Positions 17,503-28,763 are shown, counted from the stretch's first letter. The stretch is 64,000 bases of DNA from CAWJMD01 sp963845675 (GCA_963845675.1 CAWJSX010000001.1:1612001-1676000), one strand, 5' to 3'. A program made the numbers and translations. Notes: generated by a model from the letters alone, not told the origin.

Positions 17503-18941
17503 TCAGAACTGGAAGTAGATGAACGGCACGGAGGTGCCGCCGCTGAAGATGACGATGGGGACCACCATGCAGGCATACGCCAGACCGCGCGTGGCCGTCC
17601 TCCACTCCAGCACGAACTCCTGGCTGGCGGTCCACCTCTGCCAGCCATCGATCGCGAACATCGCGACGGCGGCAAGCACGAGGGCGGTCACCGCGTCCGG
17701 GTCGACGGGTCCAGGGCGGAAGGTCGCCAGGCCCTTGCCGTACCTCAGGGCGATCTCGAACGACGACGCCCTGAAGAAGATCCACGCGACGCACACGAGG
17801 TGGAACGTCACGAAGGCCGGACAGGACCGCGGCCGCCGGCGCCGGCACGCGTGACAGCGGTGACGGCACGGTGCCGCCGGCACGGCGCCCCCTCCACCAC
17901 CGGTGCGCGGCGAGGAAGCCACCGTGCAAGCCTCCCCAGACGACGAAGGTCCAGGCCGCCCCGTGCCACAGACCGCCGATGAGCATGGTCAGCATGAGGT
18001 TGCGGTAGGTGCGTCACCTGCCCGCCGCGGTTGCCGCCGAGGGGGACGTACAGGTAGTCCCGCAGCCACGACGACAAGCGAGATGTGCCACCGCTGCCAG
18101 AACTCGGTGATGTTGCGAGACAGGTAGGGCTGCGTGAAGTTGATCGGCAGCTCGATGCCGAGCAGGCGGGCCGACCCCCGCGCCATGTCCGAGTAGCCGG
18201 AGAAGTCGCCGTAGATCTGCAGCGCGAAGGCGTAGACGCCGACGAGCAGCGTGATCCAGCCTGCCGGAGGCCGTCGAGAAGGTGCTGTTGACGTACGCCC
18301 GCCAAGCGCGTCGGCGATCGCCACCTTCTTGAACAGGCCGAGCAGGATGAGGAACAGGCCCGCTGCGCACCTGTTCGGTCGAGGGGCGTCTGCGTGTGTT
18401 CTGGAACTGCGGGAGCTGCAGGTGGGCCCGGCCGATCGGCCCGGCCACGAGCTGGGGGAAGAAGGAGACGAACACGGCGAAGTCCAGCAGGTCGTGTGCC
18501 GGCGCGGATCTCGCGGCGGTAGACGTCGAACGTGTACGAGATGCCGTGGAACGTGTAGAAGCGAGATGCCCACCGGCAGCAGGATGCTCAGGGTCGGCGC
18601 GTCGAGCTGGATCCCGATCGACCGTGAGCAGCTCGTCCGCCGAGTCGATGAAGAAGTTGAAGTACTTGAAGAAGCCCGAGGATCCCGAGGTTGACGACCA
18701 GGCTGATGCCGAAGATCCGTCGACGACGTCTGTCGTCGTCGGTGTTCTCCAGGAGGCGACCGACCACGAAGTCCGTGATCGTCGAGAACATCATCAGGCC
18801 GAGGAAGCGCCAGTCCCACGCCGCGTAGAACAGGTACGACGCGAACAGCAGGAGCATGTTCTGAGGACGCCGCGGCAGCACCCAGTAGATGGCGAGCACG
18901 ACCGGCAGGAACACGGCGTACTGCAACGAGTTGAAGGTCAC
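17503..18941 (-). CDS. MBOAT-family O-acyltransferase (heavily frame-interrupted)
   Basis: Integral membrane acyltransferase of the AlgI/DltB type, thought to pass acetyl groups across the membrane for polysaccharide O-acetylation. Recognisable pieces in order: VTFNSLQYAVFLPVVLAIYW, NMLLLFASYLFYAAWDWRF, FFPQLVAGPIGRAHLQLPQF, LFKKVAIADALG, QIYGDFSGYSDMARGSARLL, FTQPYLSRNITEFWQRWHIS (MBOAT signature), LRDYLYVPLGGNR, and NLMLTMLIGGLWHGAAWTF with the conserved His. About ten single-base disruptions break it between 17.8 and 18.7 kb, the densest in the window. GTG at 18941 is chosen because it starts at the first conserved helix. It is operonic with the SGNH protein. Confidence 0.82.
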
Positions 18942-19070
18942 ACCGTCCCCCGCCGGGATCAGAACGGACCAGCCGAGCATGCCACCGCCACGCCTGCCGG
19001 GCGGGCCGTTTCACCAGATCACCGCCGGAATCGACCGTGTCGCGCCGTGCGACGGCGTAGCGTCCCCACG

Positions 19071-20137
19071 GTGACGGAAGGCACGCTGGGCGACGCCACA
19101 CGGCGGTCGGCACGCGTCGGGCTCGCCCTCCTGGCGCTGGCCGTCGCGGGGCTCTCGCTGTTCCCGTTCAGGGTCGATGCCCCCCGCGAGGTGGCCAACG
19201 ACGTGTCGGTGCTGCCGGATGGTCGGTCTCCTTCGGTGCCTACAACCGGATGGAGTCCCCTCGGCCGCAGTCGTGGCTCGTCGAGCTCGGACCCGCGGAC
19301 GCCGTGACGGTGGACCTTCAGATGCGGCCGGCCGACGTCGAACAGGGCGGCCCGGCGCGGGTGCTCGCCGTCTCGCTCGGCCCCGACGAGGCGGACCTCG
19401 TCGTGGGCCAGGAGCGTCGCGACGTCGTGGTGCGGGTGCGGCGCGCCGGGTCGGACCCCTCCGGCTGGCCCGACCTGAGGGTGCCGACCGTGCTCGCGGC
19501 GTCGGAGTGGTCGTCGGTGCGTGTCACGGTGACACGGGACCGGGTCGGCGTGGACGTCGACGGCGTCCCGCTCGCCGCCGAGGACGTGGAGGTACCGCCG
19601 CTCTCCACCTGGGACAGGACCTACCGCACCGCCCTGGGGAACGAGGTCGACGGCGGGCGACCCTGGGCGGGCGACCTGCGGGAGGCCAGCGTCACGACCC
19701 CGTCGGAGACGATCGACCTCCTGGCCCCGGGCGTGCTCGCCGTGCCCGACTCCTACAGGTACGAGCCACGTCGCGGCTGGGAACCGGCACTCCCGACGTC
19801 CGCCACTGACGCCATGGTCGACCTGCTGCACGCGTTGGCCTTCGTTCCGGTGGGGGCGCTCCTCGTGGTCGCGGTCCCCGGGGTCCGGGTCACCCGGGTG
19901 ATCCTCGTGACGCTGCTGCTCACGCTCGCCCTGACGGCCTCGAAGATGGTCTTCGAGGACCGTCACCCGTCGCTGTCGGATCCCGTCGTGGAGACGCTCG
20001 GGACGGTCCTGGGCCTGCTGCTGGCGCGCCATCTGGTCCGCCACCGGCGTCGGGGCGGGTCCCGCGAAACCGCCGCGCCGCCGTCGATCCCGTTGGTAGC
20101 CTCGCGACCTGGCGACCGGCCACCCGCCGGTGGTTGA
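19071..20137 (+). CDS. LamG-like/VanZ-like membrane protein (frame-interrupted)
   Basis: About 355 residues. An N-terminal helix (VGLALLALAVAGLSLFPF) is followed by an extracellular beta-rich region (VTVDLQMRPADVEQGGPARV, VRVTVTRDRVGVDVDGVPL) resembling a LamG/concanavalin A-like fold. Helices in the C-terminal 110 residues follow: DAMVDLLHALAFVPVGALLV and SKMVFEDRHPSLSDPVVETL, then GTVLGLLLARHL. The DxxHxxAFxP and EExQ-like pattern is VanZ-like. One frame break near 19222 joins SVLPDG to SFGAYNRMESPRPQ. GTG at 19071 is divergent from the MBOAT. VanZ proteins often accompany wall-glycan genes; here a specific role is not known. The next gene begins inside its last codons. Confidence 0.6.
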
Positions 20138-22266
20138 CGAGCGGAGCCGTGCGTTGCCTGCAGACCTGACCGTCGTGGTCGTCACGCACCGCAGCGAAGC
20201 GGTTCTCCGCGGGTGCCTCACCGCCCTGCGCGACGAGGTGCCGGCGGTGGCTGGCGGTATCGAGCTGGTCGTCGTCGACAACGACTCGCCGGCGTCGCCC
20301 GAGGAGGCCGTGCGGGAGATCTGGCCGGAGGCCACGGTCCTGCTCCTCGGTCGGAACGCCGGCTACGCCGCAGGCGTCAACGCCGCGCTCGCGAAGCGGA
20401 CGGGGACCGGCCCCCTCCTGGTCCTCAACCCTGACGTCCGCGTGGCTCCGGGCTCGCTCACGCGGCTGCTCGAGGCGCTGGAGAGACCCGGAACAGGGGT
20501 CGCAGTTCCTCGGATGTCGGCTCCGGACGGTACGACGTCCCCGTCGCTGCGTCGTCGTCCCACTGCCCTGAGGGCCTGGGGGCAGTCCCTGCTGGGCTCT
20601 CGAGCGGACCGGTACGCCGCCTTGAGCGAGACCGTTCCGGTCGGACCCGCCTACGAGGAGGAGCACGTCGTCGACTGGGCGACGGGTGCGGCGGTCGCGG
20701 TGTCTCCGCGGTGCCTCGACGCCGTGGGCGCCTGGGACGAGAGCCTCTTCCTCTACTCCGAGGAGACCGACTACTGCCTGCGAGCCGGAGACCACGGCCT
20801 CGACGTCCGCTACGTCCCGGACGCGTCCGTGATGCACATCGGTGGCGAGTCGGGGTCGAACCCCCTCCTGTGGACCGTCCTCACCCTCAACCGCGTCCGC
20901 TTCGCACGTCGTCGACTCGGACGTCTCCGCGGCGCGTCCTTCCGCGCCGCCGTCGTCGTCGGAGAGGCGCTCCGCGCAGCCGCCGGTCGAGAGACCTCGA
21001 GGGCCGCGTTCGACGCGCTCGTCGGGCGGTCACCTGAGCCCGAGCTCCTGCGCCAGGCGAGGACCGGTGCTGCCGGACGCCCGGCAGGCGACGGGCCGGA
21101 CCCGGCCGCCGTCGTCTGCTTCTCCGCCCAGGACTTCTGGTACCACAACCGCGCCCACTCCGACGTCCAGCTGATGACGCGGCTCGCGCGGGACCGCGAC
21201 GTACTGCTCGTCAACAGCATCGGCATGCGGATGCCTCTGCCGGGCCGCAGCTCGCAGCCGCTGCGGCGCGTCGCGCGCAAGGTGGCGAGCACCGCCAAGC
21301 TGTTGCGGCACCCCTACCCGGGACTGCCGCGCTTCGCTGTCCTGAGCCCTCTGGTGCTACCGCTGTACGGCAGTCCGGCCGGGCGGGCACTCAACGCCCG
21401 GGTCGTCGCGCTGCAGGTGCGTCTCGCCTGCCGGTTGCTCCACCTGACGCGACCGACCGCGATCGTCACCATCCCCACGGCGGTGGACGTCCTGCAGCAC
21501 CTGGACGTCGACGGCGTCGTGTTCAACCGCTCGGACAAGCACTCCGAGTTCGAGGAGACCGACCAGGACTCCATCCGCGAGATGGAGGATCGTCTCCTGC
21601 GGCAGTCCGACGCCGTGGTCTACGTGAGCCGCGAGCTCATGCGGCAGGAGGGGGATCGCACGGGCGACCGTGCCGTGTTCCTCGACCACGGAGTCGATCT
21701 CGACCACTTCACGCCCGGCGGGAGTCGGCCGCCTGCCGACCTGCCGACGGGCCGTCCGCGCATCGGCTTCTTCGGTGGCATCGACGCCTACGTGGTGGAT
21801 CTCGACCTGCTGGCACGGGTAGCCCGCGAGATCCCCGAGGCCGACCTGGTCGTCGTCGGTGACGCCACCTGCAGCATGGACGGGCTGACGACTCGATCCC
21901 GAACGTCACCTGGCTGGGCCACCGCCCGTACGAGGAGATCCCCTCGTACGGAAGGGGTTTCGACGTCGCGCTGATGCCATGGCTGGACAACGAGTGGATC
22001 CGGTCCTGCAACCCCATCAAGCTCAAGGAGTACCTGGCCCTCGGGTTGCCCGTCGTGAGCACGGACTTCCCCGAGGTGCGCCACTACGAGCACGGTGATC
22101 CGCGTCGCCGGTGACCCGGAGGACGTTCGTCGACCTCGTCACCGGACGCTCGAGGATGGTGGTCTCGCCTCGCCCGAGATCACGACGCGCGGCCGTCGCC
22201 GGGTCGTCGTGGGACGAGGTCGCCCGACGGCTGTCCGCCACGTGCCTCTCGGTGAGGGGACGCTGA
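20130..22266 (+). CDS. Two-domain glycosyltransferase: GT2 fused to GT4-like (frame-interrupted)
   Basis: About 710 residues when repaired. Residues 1-290 are a GT2 domain: LTVVVVTHRSEAVLRGCL, ELVVVDNDSPAS, LGRNAGYAAGVNAAL, LVLNPDVRV (DxD-like), and WDESLFLYSEETDYCLRA. This is the rhamnosyl/galactofuranosyl-type GT2 signature. From about residue 330 a second domain begins: VVCFSAQDFWYHNRAHSDVQ, FNRSDKHSEFEE, VFLDHGVDLDHFTPG, IGFFGGIDAYVVDLDLL, and (other frame) YEEIPSYGRGFDVALMPWLD and PIKLKEYLALGLPVVSTDFP, a GT4/TuaH-like domain. Breaks occur near 21890 and several times between 22095 and 22200. It starts inside the previous gene's 3' end and its TGA overlaps the asnB ATG. Confidence 0.78.
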
Positions 22267-24172
22267 TGTGCGGCATCGTCGGCGCGTTCCGACCTGGACG
22301 GAGGACCCGTCCCCGAGGAGGTCCTCCGCGCGATGGCCGACCAGGTCGAGCACCGCGGACCGGACGGCGAGGGCTACTGGTCGGCACCCGGGGTCGGCTT
22401 CGGTCACCGCCGGCTCGCGATCATCGACGTCGGCGGCTCCAACCAGCCGATGGCCTCGCCCGACGGTCGGCTGCACGTCTGCTTCAACGGCGAGATCCTC
22501 AACTACCGCGAGCTCAGGGACCGGCTCGACCACCCCTGGTCCACCGACGGCGACACCGAGGTCCTGCTGGCCCTCTTCGCGGCCGAGGGCGCCGCAGGGC
22601 GTCGAGCGGCTCCGCGGCCAGTTCGCCTACGCCGTGCACGACGACCGCGACGGCTCCCTCTGGCTCTTCCGTGACCGGCTGGGGATCCTGCCGCTCTACT
22701 ACGCGCAGGTCGGCGACGCGCTCCTCTTCGCCTCCGAGGTCAAGTCGCTGCTCGTGGCCATGCCCGGGCCGCGTCGAGGTCGACGAGGACGAGCCTGGAC
22801 GACTACCTGACGCGACGGGCGGTCCCCGCCCCTCGCACCATGTACCAGGGCGTTCGCAAGCTGCCCCCCGGCGCACTGGCTGCACGTGCGGAGCTGACGG
22901 GCCGGACCACGGTGCACCGCTACTGGATCGCCACCCGGCCCCGAGGAGCGTGCTGGACGTCTCGCCCGCCGAGGCGGTCGACCTCGTGCGCGAGGGGCTG
23001 GAGCGCGCGGTCGCTCGCGGCACTGGTCGCCGACGTCCCCGTTGGCTCCTACCTCAGCGGCGGCGTCGACAGCAGCCTCGTCGTGGCGACGGTCGCCGGC
23101 CTTCGCGGCGCGGAAGGGTCTGCACACGTTCGCGGCGGGGTTCGGCGACCCGCGCGTCGACGAGCTGCACCACGCCCGCACCGTCGCCGACCACCTCGGA
23201 ACGACGCACCACGAGGTGGTCGTGCGCCCGGACGAGTTCGCGGACGCCTGGTCGCGCCTGACCTGGCACCGGGACGCCCCGCTGTCGGAGCCGGCGGACG
23301 TCGCCGTCCACCGCCTGGCCGAGCTCGCCGGCCACGCACGTGAAGGTCGTCCTGTCCGGGGAGGGCAGCGACGAGCTGTTCGGCGGCTACCCGAAGCACC
23401 GGTACGCGGCGGCCGCCGACCGCCTGGGCCGCGTGCCCCAGGCCGTGCGTGGCCCAGCGACTCGCGGGCTCGACGCGCGCGCTGCCGCCACGGCTGCACC
23501 GTGCGCGGATCGCAGCCCGCGCGCTCGGGGCACCGGACGCGCACGGAGCGCGACGTGGGCTGGTTCGCGCCGTTCACCGCGGACGAGCGGCGGCGCCTGC
23601 TGGGCCGCGGGCGCCGTCCACCCGGGACCGCGATCGGCGCGGCCGACCGGCGACCCACTCGACCGGATGCTGCGCGCCGACCTCGCGGTCTGGCTGCCCG
23701 GACAACCTGCTCGAGCGCGGTGACCGCATGACGATGGCCGCCTCGGTCGAGCTGCGCCCGCCGTTCCTGGACCACGAGCTGGTCGAGACGGCGTTCCGCC
23801 TGCCGAGCCACCTGAAGGTCCATGACGGGACGACGAAGTGGCTGGTCAAGCAGGTGGCCCGGCGCAGCCTCCCGACGTCGATCGTCGACCGGCCCAAGGC
23901 AGGCTTCCGGGTGCCCCTCGACGCGTGGTTCCGCGAGCGGGATGGCCGACATGGCCCGCGACCGGCTGCTGTCCCCGTCGTCCTTCGTCGCCCAGGTGAT
24001 GGACGCGTCGGCGGTGCGCTCGGTGCTCGACACCCACGCGAGCGGACGGCGCAACGAGGACATCCGGATCTGGACGCTGCTGGGACTCGAGGTCTGGCAT
24101 GAGACATGCGTCACTGCTACGCAGCGTAATCGGGTGACCGCTGCGCTCCCTCTGTCCCCTTCGTCGTCTTGA
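22266..24172 (+). CDS. asnB: Asparagine synthetase B-like amidotransferase (heavily frame-interrupted)
   Basis: Glutamine-dependent amide-forming enzyme. MCGIVGAF supplies the Ntn nucleophile Cys2, followed by HRGPDGEGYW, FGHRRLAIIDV, CFNGEILNYRELRD, and DRLGILPLYYA of the glutaminase domain. The synthetase domain has VPVGSYLSGGVDSSLVVA (PP-loop SGGxDS), FGDPRVDELHHARTVADHLG, LSGEGSDELFGGYPKH, NLLERGDRMTMAASVELRPP and FLDHELVE. At least ten single-base disruptions lie between 22.29 and 23.95 kb. Within a glycan cluster it probably amidates a uronic acid or another carboxylate rather than making asparagine; this is inference. ATG overlaps the preceding TGA (TGATG). The last 20 residues (CVTATQRNRVT...) are not typical and may not be coding. 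Confidence 0.85.
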
Positions 24173-24605
24173 CGGGCTTGCGTCCTCCACATCTCCGTGG
24201 TTAACTCACCCGCTGTTGTCACAGAACGATCACGGGGACCACGAAATCCTCGCCGATCCGGTCGGCAGAGGTGGCGCGCAGGACCGGGGGAACGTGTGCG
24301 ACCCGGGCACCCGCCCATTCAGATTTTTGTAGTCGACCCGACGTAGAAGGTTACTCTCCGCAACATCCGCGTTTCGGCGTCACGCAGCCGGCACCAGCCG
24401 GCACAGGCGTCCACCATTGACGAGACCAGTCCGCCGCGCCCCCGTGGCGCGTGACGAGGACGGTGACCCGCAGCCGTGACCGGCTCCCTCCTGGGCCGGC
24501 GGCGCAACGCGGCCTCACCGACGGCACGAACGGCACCGCTGCCTCACGCCCCTTCGGGCGGGCTGACGCTGTGCCTCCACCACCACAGAATCAGGTTCCC
24601 CCTTC
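24173..24605. other. Intergenic region ahead of the beta-helix genes
   Basis: 433 bp without a believable gene on either strand. It is lower in GC than its surroundings, with ATTCAGATTTTTGTAGT at 24322-24338 and GGTTACT at 24349-24355, so it probably holds the promoter of the following gene. A small 5-bp CGCCC/GGGCG hairpin lies at about 24547-24560. No riboswitch consensus was recognised. Confidence 0.5.
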
Positions 24606-26635
24606 ATGTTGAGTTCCCTGCGACGCTCCAGTGCGCGCCCCCGCCCCACCGACCCCACCTCCACGATCGCCGGCACCCGGCGCCTGGGAGTGCCCGTTGC
24701 GGCCACCACCGTCGGGCTGCTCGCCATCGGCTCGATCGCCGTGGCCGCGGCCGCCACGACCTCCAGCACGCCGTTCTCCGCGCGGATCAACGCCGGATCC
24801 TCCTCGCCCTTCACCGACGGCACCGGCACCTGGTCCGCCGACACCGGCAGCCAGGGCGGCAGCATGTGGCGCGGCGGGGACGCCGTCCGCGGGACGAGCA
24901 GCGACGCGCTCTACCAGACGCACCGCTGGGGCATGTCGGGGTACCAGGTGAAGGTGCCTTGCGACGCCACGTACGACGTGCGGCTCCACTTCAACGAGGC
25001 GATCTTCCGCCAGGCCGGCCAGCGCGTCTTCGACGTCTCCCTGGAGGGCAAGACCGCCATCTCGCGGCTCGACGTGGCCGGCGAGGCCGGCCGCTCCACA
25101 GCGCTGGTTCGCACCGTCTCGGTGCCTGTCACGGACGGCACCCTGAACGTGGGCTTCACCAAGATCGTCGAGGACCCGATGATCTCGGGCATCGAGGTGC
25201 TCCAGAAGGGCGACTGCGCCGGGGCGGCACCCGCTCCCAGCCCGTCGCCGAGCGCGCCCGCGCCCACCACGCCGGCCCCACCACCCCGGCACCCACCACG
25301 CCCGCGCCCTCCCCGAGCACGTCGGCCCCGAGTGCGCCGGTCGAGGTGGCCCGCATCGCCACCGGCCGGACGCAGGCCGTCAACGACGGCACCGGCACGA
25401 CGTGGCCGGCCGACAAGAGCTACGTCGGCGGTACCGCCTGGGGACCGGTCAGCACGCCGGTGTCCAACACCAGCGCCGACCGCCTCTACCAGGGCAACCG
25501 CTGGGGCATGTCGGGCTATGACGTGGCCGTGCCGTCCAACGGGACGTACCGCGTCGAGATGCACTTCGCCGAGATGGTCTTCAACGGCACCGGCAAGCGT
25601 GTCTTCGACGTGTCCGCCGAGGGCGTCAAGAAGCTCTCCCGCTTCGACGCGGTCGCCGAGGGTGGCGCCAACTCTGCGGTCGTCAAGACGTTCGACGTGC
25701 CGGTGAGCGACGGAACCCTCGACCTCGACTTCGGCAAGATCGTCGAGGACCCGATGGTCTCGGGCCTGGTCGTGAGCAAGGTGGACGGCTCCGCTCCGGC
25801 GCCGACCACCCCGGCACCCACCCAGCCCGCACCCACCCAGCCCGCACCCACCCAGCCGGCACCCACCCAGCCCGCGCCGACCCAGCCCGCGCCCCAGCCG
25901 ACGTCGACAGGCTTCCCTGACGCGTCGAACACGGGCGTGCCTGCCGGTGCGTCGCTGCGTGCGTCCGGGTCGATCACCGTCACCACCCCCGGCGCCGTGA
26001 TCGACGGCCTGGACGTGTCCGGCAGCATCCGGGTCGAGGCCAGCAACGTGGTCATCAAGAACACCCGGATCCGCAACTCCGGCGGCCAGGCCATCACGGT
26101 CAACCCCAGCACCCGGGGCCTGCTCGTGCAGGACGTCGAGATGGACGGCACCGGCAACACCGACGGCGCCTCCGCGATCGGCGACACCAACTACACCCTG
26201 CGCCGCGTGCACATCCACCACTTCGGTGAGGGACCGCGCGCCCACGGCAACGTCGTGATCGAGGACAGCTACATGCACAGCTTCCTCAACTTCATCGCCC
26301 AGGGCGCCCACCAGGACGTCATCCAGTCCACCGGCGGCGACGGCCTTGTCGTGCGGCACAACACCCTGCTGATGAACGTCGACGGCGGCAACGCGGTGCT
26401 CATGCTCGGCACCAGCTACGGCTCCAACGTGGTCTTCGACAACAACCTGGTCGCCGGTGGCGGGTACGCCCTCTACGGCGGAGACTCCAACGGCTGGTCC
26501 AACGTCTCGTTCACGAACAACCGGATCAGCACCAGGTACTTCCCCAAGGGCGGCTACCACGGTCCGTTCCTCTACGCGGACAACGCGAAGAAGTCCGGCA
26601 ACGTCTGGCACGAGAGCGGTCAGCCCATCAACTGA
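24606..26635 (+). CDS. Secreted protein: two malectin-like domains plus parallel beta-helix (one frame break)
   Basis: About 676 residues. An N-terminal signal (LGVPVAATTVGLLAIGSIAV, then AAAATTSS) precedes malectin-like domain 1 (ARINAGSSSPFTDGTGTWSA, DALYQTHRWGMSGYQV, RLHFNEAIF, FDVSLEG). A P/A/T linker follows, then malectin-like domain 2 (ARIATGRTQAVNDGTG, RWGMSGYDVAVPSNGTYR, MHFAEMVF), a TQPAP-repeat linker, and a right-handed beta-helix (VIDGLDVSGSIRVEASNVVI, HIHHFGEGPRA, QGAHQDVIQSTGG, NNLVAGGGYALYGGDSNGW). Malectin-like domains bind di-glucose-type glycans; beta-helix proteins of this type include polysaccharide lyases and hydrolases. The frame breaks in the first linker near 25280. 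ATG 24606 has no strong ribosome binding site. Confidence 0.82.
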
Positions 26636-26672
26636 CCCTGCCAGGCACCGCCACACGGCGGACCAGCCACAC

Positions 26673-26711
26673 GACAGACGTGCCCGGGCCCAGTGCCCGG
26701 GCACGTCTGTC
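26673..26711 (+). terminator. Strong hairpin terminator after the first beta-helix gene
   Basis: A 17-bp perfect stem (GACAGACGTGCCCGGGC and complement) with loop CCAGT, followed by TCTACGT. A nearly identical hairpin follows the next paralogue. The remainder of the 26636-26952 intergenic gap holds no gene that I can support. Confidence 0.75.
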
Positions 26712-26952
26712 TCTACGTGGCCCCAAGCATCCGGGCGCTTCACGGCAATCCGGACACCCGACCAGCGAAACGGTCACGCAGGTGGCCACCAACTCACGCT
26801 GAGTGACCCGGAGACCCTACGGATAGCCGATCCGTTCACCCAGTGCGACGACCGATGGAGAAGAGGCAACCGCGACCTGGGCCAACGGCTCGGGTCGCGG
26901 GCTACGACTCCCCGTAGCTCCGTCCCGTGCGTCTCACAGATCGGCCGCCCCC

Positions 26953-28721
26953 ATGCCCCGCTCTCCCCAGTCCTCCCCCCGTCACTGCTCGCCGCGTGGG
27001 GGCGCACGAGCAGCGATCCCGGGACTCCCGACCGTCGGCCTGCTCGTCGGCGCCCTCGTCCTCGGTACCGTCGGCGTGAGCGCCGCGGTCGCCGGCTCGC
27101 CGGCGACCGCTCCAGTGCCCCAGTCGAGTGTCACGGCTGCCGGCACCGCCTCCGAGCAGCCCGCAACGGCCGTCTCCGCCTCGGGCGCCGACGCCCCGGT
27201 AGCGACCTCGACCGGCGCCGTCCGATCCGGCACCTTGACGGTTCAGGCCACCCAGCCCTCCGCCTCCCCCGCCGCCACGGTCCTCCAGCCTGCAGCGAAG
27301 GCATTCGCAACCGCGCCCAAGGTCAGGTTGCACAGCGCCCTGCCCACCAGCCAGATGCAGTTCAGCCGGGCCGCGCTGACCACTCGCATCGAGGTCGCCC
27401 GCATCGCAGCGGGGACCAGCAAGGCCGTCGTCGACGCGTCCGGCCGGACCTGGTCCGGGGACCGCTCCTACGTCGGGGGGTCGGCATGGGGTCCGTCCGG
27501 CGCTGCCGTCGACAAGACCACGTCCGACCGCCTGTACCAGAGCCACCGCTGGGGGATGTCGGGCTACGACGTGGCCGTGCCCTCGGCCGGCACCTACCGG
27601 GTCCAGCTCCACTTCGCCGAGATGGTCTTCGAGACCTCGGGCAAGCGCGTGTTCGACGTGTCCGCGGAGGGCGTCAAGAAGCTCTCACGCTTCGACGCCG
27701 TCGCCGTGGCCGGTCCTCGCACGGCGATCGTCAAGACCTTCGACGTCGCCGTGACCGACGGGCGACTCAACCTCAGCTTCGGCCGGGTCGTGGAGGACCC
27801 GATGCTCTCGGGCCTGATCGTGACCCAGGTGAGCGGCTCGACCACTCCTGCTCCGGCTCCCGCGCCGGCTCCGGCTCCCGCACCGGCACCCGCACCCGCA
27901 CCGGCACCCGCACCCGCACCGGCTCCCGCCCCCGCACCGGCACCCGCGCCGGCACCCGGCACCCGCCCCCGGCCCCCGCCCCCGCCCCGGCCACGGGCTT
28001 CCCGAACGCGTCGAACACGGGCGTGCCTGCCGGTGTGTCGCTGCGTGCGTCCGGGTCGATCACCGTCACCACCCCCGGCACCGTGATCGACGGCCTGGAC
28101 GTGTCCGGCAGCATCCGGGTCGAGGCCAGCAACGTGGTCATCAAGAACACCCGGATCCGCAACTCCGGCGGCCAGGCCATCACGGTGAACAACAGCACCC
28201 GGGGCCTGCTCGTGCAGGACGTCGAGATCGACGGCACCGGCAACACCGACGGCGCCTCCGCGATCGGGGACTCCAACTTCACCCTGCGCCGCGTGCACAT
28301 CCACCACTTCGGTGAGGGACCCCGCGCCAACGGCAACGTCGTGATCGAGGACAGCTACATGCACAGCTTCCTCAACTTCATCGCCCAGGGCGCCCACCAG
28401 GACGTCATCCAGTCCACCGGCGGGAACGGCCTGGTCGTGCGGCACAACACCCTGCTGATGAACGTCGACGGCGGCAACGCGGTGCTCATGCTCGGCACCG
28501 ACTACGGCTCCAACGTCGTCTTCGACAACAACCTGGTCGCCGGTGGCGGGTACGCCCTCTACGGCGGGGACTCCAACAGCTGGAGCGGCGTCTCGTTCAC
28601 CAACAACCGGGTCAGCACGATGTACTTCCCCAAGGGCGGCTACCACGGTCCGTTCGTGTACGCCGGGAACTCGACCAGGTCGGGCAACGTCTGGCACGAG
28701 AGCGGCCAGTCCGTCAGCTGA
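26953..28721 (+). CDS. Secreted protein: one malectin-like domain plus parallel beta-helix (one frame break)
   Basis: Paralogue of the gene just upstream, about 590 residues. The signal anchor is LPTVGLLVGALVLGTVGVSA; a roughly 90-residue Ala/Thr/Ser-rich spacer leads to a single malectin-like domain (ARIAAGTSKAVVDASGRTWS, RLYQSHRWGMSGYDVAVPSA, LHFAEMVFETSGKRVFDVSA). Then comes an extended APAPAP linker and the beta-helix, nearly identical to the first copy (NASNTGVPAGVSLRASGSIT, HIHHFGEGPRA, GAHQDVIQSTGGNGL). The frame breaks inside the AP linker near 27958. ATG at 26953 is used; the N-terminal 20 residues are basic, as expected of a signal. Probably exported to act on or bind the exopolysaccharide. 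Confidence 0.82.
27841..27990 (+). repeat. Ala-Pro coding low-complexity repeat
   Basis: Degenerate tandem CCGGCWCCCGCA units encode about 40 residues of alternating Ala and Pro, a rigid spacer between the malectin-like domain and the beta-helix. Slippage or sequencing error here probably explains the frame break near 27958. Confidence 0.85.
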
Positions 28722-28763
28722 CCCCCACCAGACCCCGCTGAACCGGCGGGGCGCTGACCCAAC

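Noticed and set aside
12929..24172. Lasso-peptide or other RiPP cluster (PqqD-like, AsnB-like and kinase-like proteins together)
   Set aside because: No transglutaminase-like leader peptidase, ABC exporter or precursor peptide was found, AsnB lies 8 kb from the PqqD-like gene, and all other neighbours are glycan genes.
24173..24605. A riboswitch in the leader of the first beta-helix gene
   Set aside because: No conserved core of known classes was recognised; only a short 5-bp hairpin is present.
27841..27990. Short tandem CCGGCWCCCGCA units as a non-coding satellite
   Set aside because: They lie in frame between a malectin-like domain and a beta-helix and encode an Ala-Pro linker, a common spacer in secreted proteins.
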